From assembly GCF_016714285.1 (NCBI RefSeq), contig NZ_JADJNN010000001.1, forward strand, positions 248,001-312,000: DNA of 64,000 bases. The letters run 5' to 3'. This DNA comes from Nannocystis sp. GTDB taxonomy: Bacteria; Myxococcota_A; Polyangia; Nannocystales; Nannocystaceae. Below the pieces are notes generated by a model, which was not told where the DNA came from, made no database searches, and saw nothing but the letters and a program-made list of their open reading frames with translations. Below are positions 63,442 through 64,000 of the stretch, in pieces (the first letter of the stretch is position 1; the number at the start of each line of letters is the position of its first letter). Position numbers and translations under genes: made by a program.

Positions 63442-64000
63442 ATGAAGTTCTTCGAGCTCATCCCCCCGGGCACCAAGTACCCGTTCGTCCGCACCGCGCG
63501 GCACTTCATCGTCATCTCGGTGCTGTTGATCCTCGGATCGATCGCCGCGATGGTCTTCAACTACAGCACCCGCGGGCAGGTGCTCAACTTCGGCATCGAC
63601 TTCGCGGGCGGCTCGGCGGTCCGCGTGGCCCTCGCGGCCGACAAGGAGGTGCCGATCCAGGAGGTCCGTGAGGCGCTCGAGGCCGCCGGCTACGAGGGCG
63701 TCTCGGCCGTCACCGTGCCGGACGCGCAGAACCAGATCCTGGTCCACGTCAAGGACGTGGCCAGCATCGACAAGGCCCAGGGCGACGCCTGCAAGGTCGC
63801 GGTCGAGGCCTACCCGAAGGCCAAGCTCAAGCGCTTCTCGTACACCGATGGCGCGAGCAAGATGTTCATGCTCTTCGACGCCCAGCCGATCTACAGCGAG
63901 CTGGAGACCCTGCTGCGCAAGGCGGGCTGCGAGGGCAAGGTCGACAAGGGCACCGGCAAGCTCGGCGAGTTCCCGGTCGAGCTCAGCCTCATCGGCATCG
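63442..64000 (+). CDS. secF: Protein translocase subunit SecF, 3' end outside the window
   Basis: The first 186 residues of SecF are present: MKFFELIPPGTKYPFVRTAR, a transmembrane segment (about residues 22-42), then FGIDFAGGSAVRVAL, the family's GxDFxGG signature. The periplasmic domain follows and the frame is open to the window edge. Together with secD and yajC it forms one transcription unit. Confidence 0.95.
   Translation, partial: MKFFELIPPGTKYPFVRTARHFIVISVLLILGSIAAMVFNYSTRGQVLNFGIDFAGGSAVRVALAADKEVPIQEVREALEAAGYEGVSAVTVPDAQNQILVHVKDVASIDKAQGDACKVAVEAYPKAKLKRFSYTDGASKMFMLFDAQPIYSELETLLRKAGCEGKVDKGTGKLGEFPVELSLIGI

Noticed and set aside
59925..63560. Minus-strand frame of about 1,200 codons across tgt, yajC, secD and secF
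   Set aside because: It is antisense to four well-recognised genes and has the composition of a shadow frame.

Overview
The window is very GC-rich and densely coding, with strong G/C at third codon positions. The gene content suggests a myxobacterium (Myxococcota), most likely a Nannocystaceae-like lineage. The signs are many lipoproteins whose lipobox is followed by Ser/Gly/Thr- or Ala/Pro-rich linkers, a lipoprotein with MopE-type Cys/Asp motifs, very large TPR proteins, and a HAD-then-hydratase multifunctional beta-oxidation protein. The taxonomic call is an inference from style and content; no rRNA gene is present.

Layout. 1-3,491: three minus-strand genes (a truncated hypothetical, a small membrane protein, a fatty-acid oxidation enzyme interrupted by a frameshift). 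3,730-5,928: a lipoprotein, rph, rdgB and tRNA-Pro/tRNA-Arg on the plus strand. 5,987-9,577: rlmN, ndk and a frameshifted family-5 solute-binding lipoprotein on the minus strand, divergent from dnaE (9,576-13,241). 13,267-15,721: a Tat-lipoprotein LigB-family dioxygenase and a frameshifted TPR protein, minus strand. 15,860-29,301: a periplasmic-binding-like lipoprotein, rlmB and a giant TPR protein of 3,573 residues. 29,539-35,074: a MopE-like lipoprotein, a lapA/lapB/AI-2E-transporter operon, a YkgJ cysteine-cluster protein, a Cys-rich lipoprotein and a membrane-anchored J-domain protein with a broken HPD motif. 35,141-39,382: a 1,413-residue exported repeat protein of unknown type, divergent from the next block. 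39,530-51,742: a tightly packed block of DUF177-rpmF-plsX-fabD-fabG-acpP-fabF-rpiB-nrdR-ribD-ribE-ribBA-coaBC-udg. 51,796-53,915: an HU-like protein with an acidic tail, a lipoprotein, and a TetR regulator with a frameshift. 53,919-58,302: three minus-strand genes (Memo-family protein, HEAT-repeat protein, exported hypothetical). 58,346-64,000: queA, tgt, then yajC-secD-secF, with secF cut by the window edge.

How the genes fit together. The central block ties ribosome/rRNA assembly (DUF177, L32) to phospholipid and fatty-acid synthesis (plsX, fab genes, acpP), then to pentose phosphate, dNTP control, flavin and CoA synthesis and uracil repair. Many of its genes overlap by a few bases, which suggests co-transcription. 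The queA-tgt pair makes queuosine in tRNA. YajC/SecD/SecF form the Sec accessory complex. LapA/LapB homologues next to an AI-2E family permease point to envelope/LPS control.

Unusual points. Four otherwise well-conserved genes need a single-base frame change to read through, which may mean indel errors in the assembly or real decay. Several genes have a copy of their own last bases, stop codon included, repeated 58-101 bp downstream. A dispersed palindrome of the type TGTCC-N4-GGACA sits at gene junctions and inside variable linkers of essential proteins. The 1,413-residue repeat protein and the 3,573-residue TPR protein are the two large products with no recognised function. I see no CRISPR array, insertion sequence, prophage or biosynthetic megacluster.
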